DNA of 64,000 nt, taken from NCBI GenBank assembly GCA_947179155.2, contig OX359280.1, forward strand, positions 39,229,055 through 39,293,054, written 5' to 3'. This document shows, piece by piece, positions 1 to 11,171 of this stretch. The notes below the pieces were generated by a model. It did no database searches. It saw only the letters and a list, made by a program, of their open reading frames with translations, and had not been told where the DNA came from. A program made the translations under genes and the position numbers. Numbering within the stretch: position 1 is the first letter of the stretch; each line of letters opens with the position of its first letter. The DNA is from Hedera helix. Its lineage: Eukaryota; Streptophyta; Magnoliopsida; Apiales; Araliaceae.

Positions 1-3000
1 TATTATTGGTCTGATAATTGACACCCTAACTGTTGCACATCATTTCATCAATAATTGTTGTTGTATAATATTTTATGTTATCAATTCAATAATTGTTGCT
101 ACACAGTATTTTGCATTATTGATTTAATAATTGTCATTACACTGCATTTTATATCATTGAGTCAATAATTGCTGGTGCGTTGTATTTTAAAATTATTGAA
201 CCAAATAATTGTCACAGTAGCAAATACACAGTAATTTATATTATTTAAATTAATAATAATCTGTAACATGTTTATTACATTATTGTTATCATTGTTGTAG
301 CATTATTTTATATGTTGGATCCACAGGTAGAATAAATAAAATAAAATAAATATTATTATTTTTCAAAAGTTACTATTCACTGACGGAAGTTACTGTTCAC
401 ATCGGAAAAGTTACTCCGGAGTCACTGTTCACTCCCGGAAATCACTATTCATCGGCTGACAAAAGTTACTGTTCATTACTGTTCACTTTTTGAAAATTTT
501 AAAGTTACTGTGCAAAGTTACTGTGCAAGTATTGAAATTTTTTAAAAAAAAAACGTTTGCGCAGCCTCTCTAACCTACCAAATGCACAGTGCCCACCTAC
601 CACGCATAGTACCCCATTTTCCCCTATAAATAGCTTGTTCAGCTGAATAGAAAAATCACACCTAAAACATAAAATTTTTCTATAAGAATTTTATGAGTTT
701 TCTCTGAGAATAGTAAGGTTATTTTGAGAGTTTGAAAGCCAAAAGGAGTGCAGAAATTTTTCAAGTAAGTCTTTTATTAAAGAGTAGTAATTTCATAAAT
801 TCATATATTTCGCGGTATTCACAAAACTTCCTTTAGAAGACTCTTCTATTAGAAGATTCATTTTTAAAAGCTTTCTTTAGAAGATTTATTTTGAAATATT
901 ATTTTAAAAACTATTTGAAAGTTGTTATATTATACTACAAAAATTATGTTAAATATATATAATTTTGATAGTTCATAATATACGAGTTATTATACACTTT
1001 GAAATTTATATGTGGTAATTACTAATTTATATTATAAATATATAGGTTGATCAATCTCATTTAAATCAATATCCAGTCACGTGTTAAGGTAAGGAATTTC
1101 ATTTTCTTTCATACTCTTAAACTTACTACGGTAAGGAATTTCATTTTCTTTCATACTCTTAAATTTACTATGGTAAGGAATATCATTCTTTTCACACTCT
1201 TAAATTTACTACGGTAAGGGGTATCATTCTTTTCATCATCATAAATGGATATTATTTTCTTTCTTACTTGAAGGGATTATCATTCTTTGATTCTCGAAAA
1301 TAATATCGTTTCTTTCTTGTGCCATTTACTTCCATGTATTAAATTGTGGGAATAACCTTACGGCGCGGTTTACCGCCTGTTGGTGAATAACCTTTTGTAT
1401 TCATTCCTTATTAATCTTTGAGAATAACTTTACGGTGCGGATTATCGCCTGTTTGGTGAATAACTCTTCGTATTCAAATTGATGGGAATAACCTTACGGC
1501 GCGGATTATCGCCTGTTTGGTGAATAACTCTTCGTATTCAAATTGATGGGAATAACCTTACGGCGCGGATTATCGCCTGTTTGGTGAATAACTATTCGTA
1601 TTCAAATTGATGGGAATAACCTTACGGTGCGGATTATCGCCTGTTGGTGAATAACCCTTTTTATTTGTCTCGTGTGGAAATAATTTGTCTACACGAATTA
1701 TCACATGACACTTTTATTCCATATTCGTAAGTGATATCATTTTCCTTTATACTCATAAGGGATACCATCTTTTTCATCTTCCATTATTCAAACTTACTAT
1801 GGTAAGGGATATTAATTTCCTTCACCGTTTGTTAATCAAACCTGCTACGGTAAGGGATATTATTTTCTTTCATACTCCTAAATCGAAACTTATTATGGAA
1901 CTATTGCTTCTATAATTCCTGAAAATATTATATGTTCCATAATAGTTGAACTTCATTATTTCAACTGAACCTTCCTATTTACGTGAACCTTTCTATTGAA
2001 CTGTAACCGTTATTCTGAACTGTGGATCTTGAATATCATTTTTAAATTTCACTCCACATCATGTTGGCAATTTGGACATTATTTGAATCTGCACAAAGTA
2101 AACTTCTGATACTTATTGTTTATCCTGTTCTTCTGTTCATCATTTGTATCACTGTTATTTGTATTAATCATCAAGAATCAAGCTGTTGTGAATATCTGTG
2201 GCCGGGGGCACAGATGTGATATAATTGTTGAACAGATGATAGGTTAAAGGCGATATACTAGGTTAAAGGCGATACATCTGTTCGGTGTCTTTTATGACAC
2301 GTGGTGAATGTTCTCTTTGGCCCGTAGTGCAAAGATGAACTGTTGGTTGGTATGATTATGACCAAAGGTTGAATCTGGTATAATCATGACCGTTGGTGTT
2401 ATATTGAATGTCTTTGGCCCGTAGTGCAAAGACGAACTGTTGATCTGCATGATTATGACCAGGAACTGTGAAGTTGTATTATCTTGACTAATGGTATTTC
2501 AGATGATAAAAGTTGATGATATTTTTACTAAAAAGAGAAGCGAGTGGACATTATAGTCTGCATTATTCTTTTAATAGATTGTTCATTCCGCTGCTATTAT
2601 TGATCTGAACATTGTTTAAGAATTTAACTACAGTTTTTGATATAAACCTTGTAGTCTATTGTATTCTATCAAGAACTCAACTGTTGAAGGCTAATGATAA
2701 TTTATTCGTCATTATCTTAGTCATGATATTTCTTACTGGGCTATTTGAGCTCACCCTTTCTTTTGTTCCATTGTTTTTCAACAGGAGATGAAAACGTAAC
2801 AGGGTCTAGCCGGGGGATGGAGTGAGAGTCTGAGGAATAGCTGTCGTAGTCTTCACGTGTTGTAAATAGTGTGACAATAATAGTGAAGACTTAGTTGTGT
2901 ATTATTATACACTGTATTGTTGTACGTTGTGTTTTGTTGTAATAATTTTGTTGTAGTCTTTTGACGACTCAAGTTTGGGCTGTGTGGGCCTAGATTTGGG

Positions 3001-3009
3001 GGCGTCACA
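1..3009 (+). mobile_element. Chromovirus-type LTR, copy A (5' end lies outside the window)
   Basis: Position 1 matches position ~7504 of the LTR at 7106-10289, and similarity continues to both ends (TGTCACA). About 400 bases of U3 should lie upstream of the window. A TATA element (CCCTATAAATAGC) lies near 622-634, followed by the R/U5 region and tandem subrepeats. No primer-binding site follows 3009; instead a foreign gag fragment begins at 3010. This copy is therefore a solo LTR, or the 3' LTR of an upstream element, inserted into another retroelement. Confidence 0.8.
1348..1665 (+). repeat. ~65-bp tandem subrepeats inside LTR copy A
   Basis: About five units, each with GGGAATAACCTTACGG, a GCGG core and GGTGAATAAC. 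The same array occurs with about four units at 8668-8920 in LTR copy C and, reversed and more diverged, at about 5550-5830 in LTR copy B. The array length varies between LTR copies. Confidence 0.75.
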
Positions 3010-3269
3010 GTTGTACCAATTGGCAACTTATTATTGGTAGAATTCTCCCTTTCCGATTGGCGAGGTTCGAATGCTTGTAAAATTTTCTGACTTACCTCCT
3101 CCCCCATGGTCTGCACCTTCTGGTTGAACTGAGCTAGCTGCTTTCCTATATTTTCCATCTGCTCAAAATTCCTGGCCATCGACTCCCGTAACTGATCCAT
3201 CCTTCCCTCCCAAGTTTTGAGATCCTTTCCATGTTTCTGAAGGTTTGGTTTGGTGGTGGTTTCCGCCAT
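3010..3269 (-). pseudogene. Truncated gag of a second LTR retrotransposon
   Basis: On the minus strand a start codon at 3269 opens a gag-like reading frame beginning MAETTTKPN and rich in Gln and Glu, with a probable coiled-coil stretch. It follows a primer-binding site (3285-3297) and an LTR end (3300), the normal order for a retrotransposon 5' end. The frame is cut at 3010, where LTR copy A begins, so only about 87 residues are original gag. Reading further would run into antisense LTR. It is non-functional. Confidence 0.65.
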
Positions 3270-3284
3270 TAATGGCCCAGTGAT

Positions 3285-3297
3285 GCTTTGATACCAA
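3285..3297 (-). other. Primer-binding site (tRNA-Met-like)
   Basis: Minus-strand TTGGTATCAAAGC differs by one base from the usual plant initiator-Met PBS TTGGTATCAGAGC. It starts two bases after the LTR end at 3300. Confidence 0.6.
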
Positions 3298-3299
3298 TT

Positions 3300-3650
3300 T
3301 GTCACAAAATTGAAAAAGAAGAGACTGAACAGTAAAGCAAATTGCAGATAAATGAAATACTGAAATGAACGAAAAGAAACTTAGATCATATTTTTCATGC
3401 CTTCCTCTACAATCCCACTCCTTTTATGCTACTGGACTAACCGACTTGAAACTTAGACCAATTGAACCTATCCAATTAAAATATGACACGTTGCCACAAT
3501 CAGCTAACAAACTCTTTAACAATTTATTCACTGAAACGATGTTGTGCCGAGCTGCTGTCTAAATAGTTTAAACGCTGCGTTTAGCTTAGATTGATCATCC
3601 CCGACTTTTAACGGCTATAACCCCTACAGTGTCCTACTCCCATTCTTGAC
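3300..3650 (-). mobile_element. 5' LTR (about 350 bp) of the gag-bearing element
   Basis: On the minus strand the segment starts TGTCAAGAATGGG and ends TTTTGTGACA, so it has TG..CA ends with a 5-bp terminal inverted repeat (TGTCA/TGACA). The PBS and gag start follow in the right order. The outer boundary at 3650 is inferred from the termini alone, since no second copy lies in the window. Confidence 0.5.
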
Positions 3651-3831
3651 ATAAAGATGGGGCAGAGCCGCAAAACTGCAGGAGTTGCACGGGGATGGAA
3701 ATTAATCAAAAGTCTTAATAACAGATAAAAAGGTCGGCTACAATTCTGGTGGATATGCATCTCTCATTGAAGTTTTATAAAGAATTAATCCGACAATAAC
3801 AGATGTTATCGTGTTGGCGATATGCAGGTAC
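3651..3831. other. Unassigned flank of the 350-bp LTR
   Basis: Moderate-GC sequence between the LTR and a MITE fragment. Short open stretches exist but I recognise no protein. Confidence 0.3.
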
Positions 3832-4072
3832 ACGGACGAAGCTAAGTCAAGAGCCAAGAGGAGTGGGGTCAATTGACCCCACTGAAAAGATAATTACATG
3901 ATAAATTTTAAAATTTTTTTTATGTGTGATATATAAATTGACTCCATTAAAATTATATAAATTTTATAAGAATAAATCTAGATGTACAATTTTGGAATAT
4001 AATTACAAACTCTACATGTATCACAACTATTAAAAAGTGGGATCTGACAAAAAAATCCGTGTCAAATCTCAT
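3832..4072 (-). mobile_element. Fragment of a hAT-like MITE
   Basis: GGACGAAGC, the palindrome GTGGGGTCAATTGACCCCAC and the following AT-rich stretch match the reverse complement of the complete MITE at 25935-26465, over about 150 bases. The terminal repeat is degenerate, and the copy stops where the inverted LTR starts at 4073. Confidence 0.55.
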
Positions 4073-6540
4073 TGTGACACCCCCAAATCTGGGCCTACAC
4101 AATCCAAACTTGAGTTGTCAAAAGACCACAACAAAATTATTACAAGGTAGAATAACGTCAACAATACAGTGTATAATAATACACAACTAAGTCTTCACTA
4201 TTATTATCACAGTATTTTACAATACGTGAAGACTACGATAACTATTTCTCGGACTCTCACTCCATTCCCCGGTTAGACCCAGCTACGTTCTCATCTCCTG
4301 TTAAAAAACAATGGAACAAAAGAAAATGTGAGCTCAAATAGCCTAGTAATAAATATCATGACTAAGATAATTACGATTAAATTATTATTAACCTTCAACA
4401 GTTGAGTTCTTGATAGAATACAATAGACTACAAGATTTATATCAAAAACTGCAGTTAAATTCTTGAACAATGTTCAGATTAATAATAGCAGCAGAATGAG
4501 CAATCTATTAGAAGAATAATACAAACTATAATGTCCACTCGCTTATCTTTTTAGGAAAAACATCATTAACTTTTATCATTTGAAATACCATTAGTCAAGA
4601 TAATACAAATTCACAGTTCCTGGTCATAATCATGCAGATCAACACTTCATCTTTGTACTACGGGCTAAAGATATTCAATATAACACCAACGGTCATGATT
4701 ATACCAGATTCAGCCTTTGGTCATAATCATACTAAACAACAGTTCATCTTTGCACTACGGGTCAAAGATATTCAATATAATACCAACGGTCATGATTATA
4801 CCAGATTCAGTCTTTGGTCATAATCATACCAAACAACAGTTCATCTTTGCACTACGGGCCAAAGAGAACATTCACCACATGCCATAAAAGACACCGAACA
4901 GATGTATCGCCTTTAACCTATTATATCGTCTTTAACCTATCATCTGTTCAACAATTATATCGCATCTGTGCCCCCGACCACAGATATTCACAACAACTTG
5001 ATTTTGGATGATTAGAATGATATAAATGATGAACAGAAGAAATAGGATAAACAATAAGTATCAGAAGTTTACTTTGTGCAGATTCAAATAATGTCCAAAT
5101 TGTCAACATGATGTGGAGTGAAATTCAAAAATGATATTTAAGATCCACAGTTCAGAATAACGGTTACAGTTCAATAGAAAGGTTCACGTAAATAGGATAT
5201 TTCAATTGAAATGATGAAGTAAAACTATTATGGAACATATAATATTTTCAGGAATTATAGAAGCAATAGTTCCATAATAAGTTTCGATTTAGGTGTATGA
5301 AAGAAAATAATATCCCTTACCGTAGCAGGTTTGATTAACAAAAGGTGAAGGAAATTAATGTCCCTTACCACTTACCATAGTAAGTTTGAATAATGGAAGA
5401 TGAAAAAGATAGTATCCCTTATGAGTATAAAGAAAAATAATATCACTTACGAATATTAAAGAAAATGATATTTACAAACGAATATGGAATAAAAGTGTCA
5501 TGTGATAATTCGTGCAAACAAATTATTTCCACAAGAGATAAATAAGAAATGAATACAAAGAGTAATTCACCAAACATGCGGTAATCCGCGTAGTCAGGTT
5601 ATTCTCAGAGATTAATAAGGAATGAATACAAAAGGTTATTCACCAACAGGCGGTAATCCGCGCTGTAAGGTTATTCCCACAATTTAATAAAAATTGAATA
5701 CGAAGAGTTATTCACCAAACATGTAGTAATCCGCGTAGTAAGGTTATTCTCAGAGATTAATAAGGAATAAATACGAAAGATTATTCACTAACAGGCGGTA
5801 ATCCGCGCCGTAAGGTTATTCCCACAATTTAATACATGGAAATAAATGACACATCTTATGAGTAAGAGAGAAATGATATTATTTTCGAGAATCAAAGAAT
5901 GATAATCCCTTACCGTAGTAAGTTTAAATAATAGAATATGAAAGAAGATGATATTCCTTACCTTAACATGTGACTGAATATTGATTTAAATGAGGTTGAT
6001 TAACTTGAACAGTACTCGCACACTTATAGATCTTCACAAATACTCAAGATGACTTAAGCACACTTAGAGAGAACTTACACAAGAAGTATTTAGAGAGTGA
6101 AAGAAAGAACAAGTAAGGAAGTTTATGAAAAATTCTTAAGTTAAGACCTCTATTTATAGCCAAAAATCTTATCATCACCAAGATTTCCTAATTTAATCTA
6201 AACCGTTTATTTCAAGATAATGTTTAATCCATACCATTCATTTTATCTTTTAAGATTTCTTTAATATAAACAATTCATTTAAAGATCATATTTTAATCTA
6301 CACCATCCATTTCAAATTCTATATTATCTTTAATCTATACCATTCATTTCATCTTTTAAGATTTTCTTAATATAAACCATTCATTTAAAGATCATATTTT
6401 AATCTACACCATCAATTTCAAATTCTATATCATCTTTAATCTATACCATTCATTTTATATCACATAACTTTATATTATAAACAAATAACTTTATCAATTC
6501 AATTATTCAACAATAATTCACATTTATTTATTATTATGAC
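4073..6540 (-). mobile_element. Inverted chromovirus-type LTR, copy B (U3 diverged or partial)
   Basis: Starts TGTGACACCCCCAAATC, the reverse complement of the ends of LTR copies A and C, and stays alignable in reverse to about 6000. Beyond that the U3/R part differs, but a minus-strand TATA element (GGCTATAAATAGAG, about 6149-6162) is present, suggesting a related subfamily. The outer boundary is uncertain. The copy carries an extra ~92-bp tandem unit (about 4625-4860) compared with A and C. Confidence 0.65.
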
Positions 6541-6660
6541 TAATTGTTATAAATACAGTGTAGTTGGCTCTCTGAGTTAGATATCAAATTAATTAATAAT
6601 GAAATACAACAGTTTAATTAACATCATAATAGAGATAACAATAACGCATAAAGTATGTAA

Positions 6661-7110
6661 AAGAAAGAATATGTAAAAGGAGTTACGAGATTCGGAAAGA
6701 GAGGAAAGCTTAACCCTCGATTTATTGGTCCATTTGAAATCCTCGATCGAGTAGGAACCGTAGCCTACAGACTAGCTTTACCACCAAGTATGTCTCGCAT
6801 CCATAATGTTTTTCACATATCTATGTTACGTAAATATGTGAAGGACCCAAACCACGTCATTGAGTTAGAACCGGGCGTTATAGAAGATGATTTAACGTAC
6901 GATGAGGTACCTGTCAAGATCTTAGATAAGAAGGAACAGATCCTACGCTCAAAGGTTATACCTCAAGTTAAGGTTTTATGGAGAAACCAAGATACTGAGG
7001 AAATGACCTGGGAGCTAGAATCTGAGATGAAATCTAAGTATCCTTATCTCTTCGAAATGCCAGGTACGTCAATTTCGGGGACGAAATTTCATAAGGAGGG
7101 GAGGTTGTAA
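6661..7110 (+). pseudogene. Ty3/gypsy integrase C-terminus plus chromodomain (truncated pol)
   Basis: An open frame encodes the conserved end of a chromovirus polyprotein: RFGKRGKLNPRFIGPFEIL, then RIHNVFHISMLRKY, then a chromodomain-like segment with VKVLWRNQ and EEMTWELE, ending KEGRL and a stop at 7108-7110. The order and motifs match the Del/Tekay clade of Ty3 elements, whose chromodomain steers integration toward particular chromatin. Everything upstream (gag, protease, RT, RNase H and most of integrase) is missing. The polypurine tract (about 7093-7105) and the LTR start at 7106 directly follow, overlapping the stop codon. Confidence 0.85.
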
Positions 7111-10100
7111 GACCCCGAATTTTATGAAATATAAAATTTAATTTTTCTTCATATATATTTTTCATGAAACAGTAAATGGTTAAATTGACGAAATTGAAAG
7201 TTAAGGATGTTATGTGCAAATTTTATTTTGACGGACAATATTCGTTTTGTCGGGGAATATTCGTTTTGTCGGAGAATATTCGGGCCGTACGACGGCGCCG
7301 AAATAACAAATTATTTGTGGACCACACAACAGAATATTTGTCGGATATAGAAAACGACAAAAGTAACCTTTTTAAATAAAAATAGTCAACGGTGTTAACT
7401 GTTAAAATACCGGTGATAAAAGAATAGTAGCATACGGTAATTTATGGTATTTTCTGTAGCACACTGTACTCTACAGTAGCACACGGTATTGCACAGTGTC
7501 TCATATTATTGGTCTGATAATTGACACCGTAACTGTTGCGCATCATTTCATCAATAATTGTCACTGCATAATATTTTATGTTATCAATTCAATAATTGCT
7601 GTTACACAGTATTTTGCATTATTGATTTAATAATTGTCATTACACTGTATTTCATATCATTGACCCAATAATTGTTGGTGCACTGTAGTTTAAAATTATT
7701 AAACCTAATAATTGTCACAGTAGCAAATACACTATAATTTATATTATTAAATTAATAAAAATATGTAACGTGTTTCTTATATTATTGTTGTAACATTATT
7801 TTATTTTATATGTTGGACTCACAGGAAGAATAAATAAATAAATAAATAAATAAATAAAATAATTAATTTTACTATTTGAAATAGTAACGTGAATAGTGAC
7901 ATGAATAGTAACGTGAATAGTAAGTGAATAGTAAGAAACATGTGGGACCCACTGTGGGGCCCACACGAAATGTGTAAAATGAGTTTTGGCTGGGAAGAGT
8001 TGGTGGAGGCTGCGCAGCAGCCTCTGCTGAAAAATTTTATGCCCACCTACCACACATAGTAACTTCTTTTCTCCTATAAATAGCTTGCTCAGCTGAATAG
8101 AAAAATCACACCTAAAACATAGAATTTTTCTATAAGAATTTTATGAGTTTTCTCTGAGAATAGTAAGGCTATTTTGAGAGTTTGAAAGCCAAAAGGAGTG
8201 CAGAAAATTTTCAAGTAAGTCTTTTATTAAAGAGTAGTAATTTTATAAATTCCTATTTTTCACGGTATTTACAAATCTTCCTTTAGAATACTCTTCTTTG
8301 AGAAGATTCATTTTTAAAAGCTTTCTTTGAAAGATTTATTTTAGAATATTATTTTAAAAACTATTTTAAAGTAGTTATATTATACTACAAAAATTATGTT
8401 AAATATATATAATTTTGATAGTTCATATTATACGAGTTATCATACACTTTGAAATTTATATATTGTAATTACTAATTTTATTATAAATATATAGGTTGAT
8501 CAACCTCGTTTAAATCAATATCTAGTCACGTGTTAAGGTAAGGGGTATCACTCTTTTCATCATCATAAATGGATATTATTTTATTTCTTACTTGAAGGGA
8601 TTATCATTCTTTGATTCTCGAAAATAATATCGTTTCTTTCTTGTGCCATTTATTTCCATGTATTAAATTGTGGGAATAACCTTACGGCGCGGATTACCGC
8701 CTGTTGGTGAATAACCTTTTGTATTCATTCTTTATTAATCTTTGAGAATAACCTTACGGTGCGGATTACCGCCTGTTTGGTGAATAACTCTTCGTATTCA
8801 AATTGATGGGAATAACCTTACGGTGCAGATTACCGCCTGTTTGGTGAATAACTCTTCGTATTCAAATTGATGGGAATAACCTTACGGCGCGGATTACCGC
8901 CTGTTGGTGAATAACCCTTTTTATTTGTCTCGTGTGAAAATAATTTGTCTACACGAATTATCACATGACACTTTTATTCCATATTCATTTGTAATATCAG
9001 TTTCTTTCATATTCGTAAGTGATATCATTTTTCTTTATACTCATAAGGGATATCATCTTTTTCATCTTCCATTATTCAAACTTACTATGGTAAGGGATAT
9101 TAATTTCCTTCACCTTTTGTTAATCAAACCTGCTACGGTAAGGGATATTATTTTCTTTCATACTCCTAAATCGAAACTTATTATGGAACTATTGCTTCTA
9201 TAATTCCTGAAAATATTATATGTTCCATAATAGTGGAACTTCATTATTTCAACTGAACCTTCCTATTTTCTGAACCTTTCCATTGAACTGTAACCGTTAT
9301 TCTGAACTGTGGATCTTGAATATCATTTTTAAATTTCACTCCACATCATGTTGGCAATTTGGACATTATTTGAATCTGCACAAAGTAAACTTCTGATACT
9401 TATTGTTTATCCTGTTCTTCTGTTCATCATTTGTATCACTGTTATTTATATTAATCATCAAGAATCAAGCTGTTGTGAATATCTGTGGCCGGGGGCACAT
9501 ATGTGATATAATTGTTGAACAGATGATAGGTTAAAGGCGATATACTAGGTTAAATGCGATACATCTGTTCAGTGTCTTTTATGACACGTGGTGAATGTTC
9601 TCTTTGGCCCGTAGTGCAAAGATGAATTGTTGGTTGGTATGATTATGACCAAAGGCTGAATCTGGTATAATCATGACCGTTGGTGTTATATTGAATGTCT
9701 TTGGCCCGTAGTGCAAAGATGAACTGTTGATCTGCATGATTATGACCAGGAACTGTGAAGTTGTATTATCTTGACTAATGGTATTTCAGATGATAAAAGT
9801 TGATATTTTTACAAAAAAGAGAAGCGAGTGGACATTATAGTCTGCATTATTCTTCTAATAGATTGCTCATTCCGCTGCTATTATTGATCTGAACATTGTT
9901 TAAGAATTTAACTACAGTTTTTGATATAAACCTTGTAGTCTATTGTATTCAGAACTTAACTATTGAAGGCTAATGATAATTTATTCGTCATTATCTTAGT
10001 CATGATATTTGTTACTGGGCTATTTGAGCTCACCCTTTCTTTTGTTCCATTGTTTTTCAACAGGAGATGAAAACGTAACAGGGTCTAGCCGGGGGATAGA

Positions 10101-10289
10101 GTGAGAGTCCGAGGAATAGCTGTCGTAACCTTCACGTGTTGTAAAATAGTGTGGCAATAATAGTGAAGACTTAGTTGTGTATTATTATACACTGTATTGT
10201 TGTACGTTGTGCTTTGTTGTAATAATTTTGTTGTAGTCTTTTGACGACTCAAGTTTGGGCTGTGTGGGCTCAGATTTGGGAGTGTCACA
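7106..10289 (+). mobile_element. 3' LTR of the chromovirus, copy C (complete, about 3.2 kb)
   Basis: Begins TGTAAGACCCCG right after the polypurine tract of the pol remnant and ends TGTCACA at 10289. It has a TATA element CTCCTATAAATAGC near 8070-8083, the ~65-bp subrepeat array (8668-8920), and full-length similarity to copy A. A ~3.2 kb LTR is long for a plant retrotransposon. It ends about 880 bases upstream of the TNL gene 1 start codon, in the same orientation. Confidence 0.8.
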
Positions 10290-10659
10290 TTAATTATTAT
10301 TATTATTATTATAATAATAATAATTATTACTATTATTATATAGTTTATTATTATTATAATAATAATAATATTAATAATAATAATAATAATAATAATTATT
10401 ATTATTATTATTATAATTATTACTATTATTATTGGTATTATTATTATTAATAATATTATTACTATTATTATATTAATTATTATTATTATTATTATAATTA
10501 TTATTATTGTAATAATAATTATTATTACTATTATTATATAGTTTATTATTATTATTATTATTTTATAATTATTATTATTACTATTATTATTAGTATTATT
10601 ATTATTAATAATATTATTACTATTATTATATTAATTATTATTATTATTATTATTATCAG

Positions 10660-10691
<32 letters not shown>

Positions 10692-10710
10692 CTATTATTA
10701 TTACTATCAC

Positions 10711-10749
<39 letters not shown>

Positions 10750-10835
10750 TACTATTACTATTATTATTATTTCTATTACTATTGCTGTTATTGTTACTAT
10801 TATTATTATTATTATTATTACTATTATTATTTTAT
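10290..10835 (+). repeat. Imperfect (TTA/ATT)n microsatellite
   Basis: About 545 bases made almost wholly of TTA/TAA trinucleotides with TAC and TAG interruptions, sitting between the LTR end and the TNL gene 1 promoter. Open frames across it (poly-Asn/Tyr) are artefacts of the repeat. Confidence 0.95.
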
Positions 10836-11171
10836 ATGAGTTTTGAGGAAAAAATTTAGTATGAGTTATGGAGAGAAATTATGTATGAGTTTTAAGGGGG
10901 TATTTATTAAGAAGGAATAAATTAGGTCATTAAATTTAAATAAGTTAATCTGAGACGTTGTTGTATTTTATTAAATTTAAAATTTAAAAATAGTTGTACT
11001 TTATTATATAGATTTTTTAAAAGATTTTCAGGACAATGCAAGGTTGACTCAAAGTCTTTGCACCTTGTCTATCCCTAGATCTTCTTTTTTCTTTCTGGCG
11101 AAAGCTCAGAGATCTGTTGCTCATCGTTTGATATCATCTGAGTCTTTCTAATATCATTTCCTTCCATTTCC

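Noticed and set aside
7796..8053. Overlapping minus-strand open frames in LTR copy C
   Set aside because: Lie in the LTR over short GTAACGTGAATA-type tandem repeats; no domain.
10241..10450. Poly-Asn/Tyr open frame at the LTR end
   Set aside because: Reading through the TTA/TAA microsatellite.
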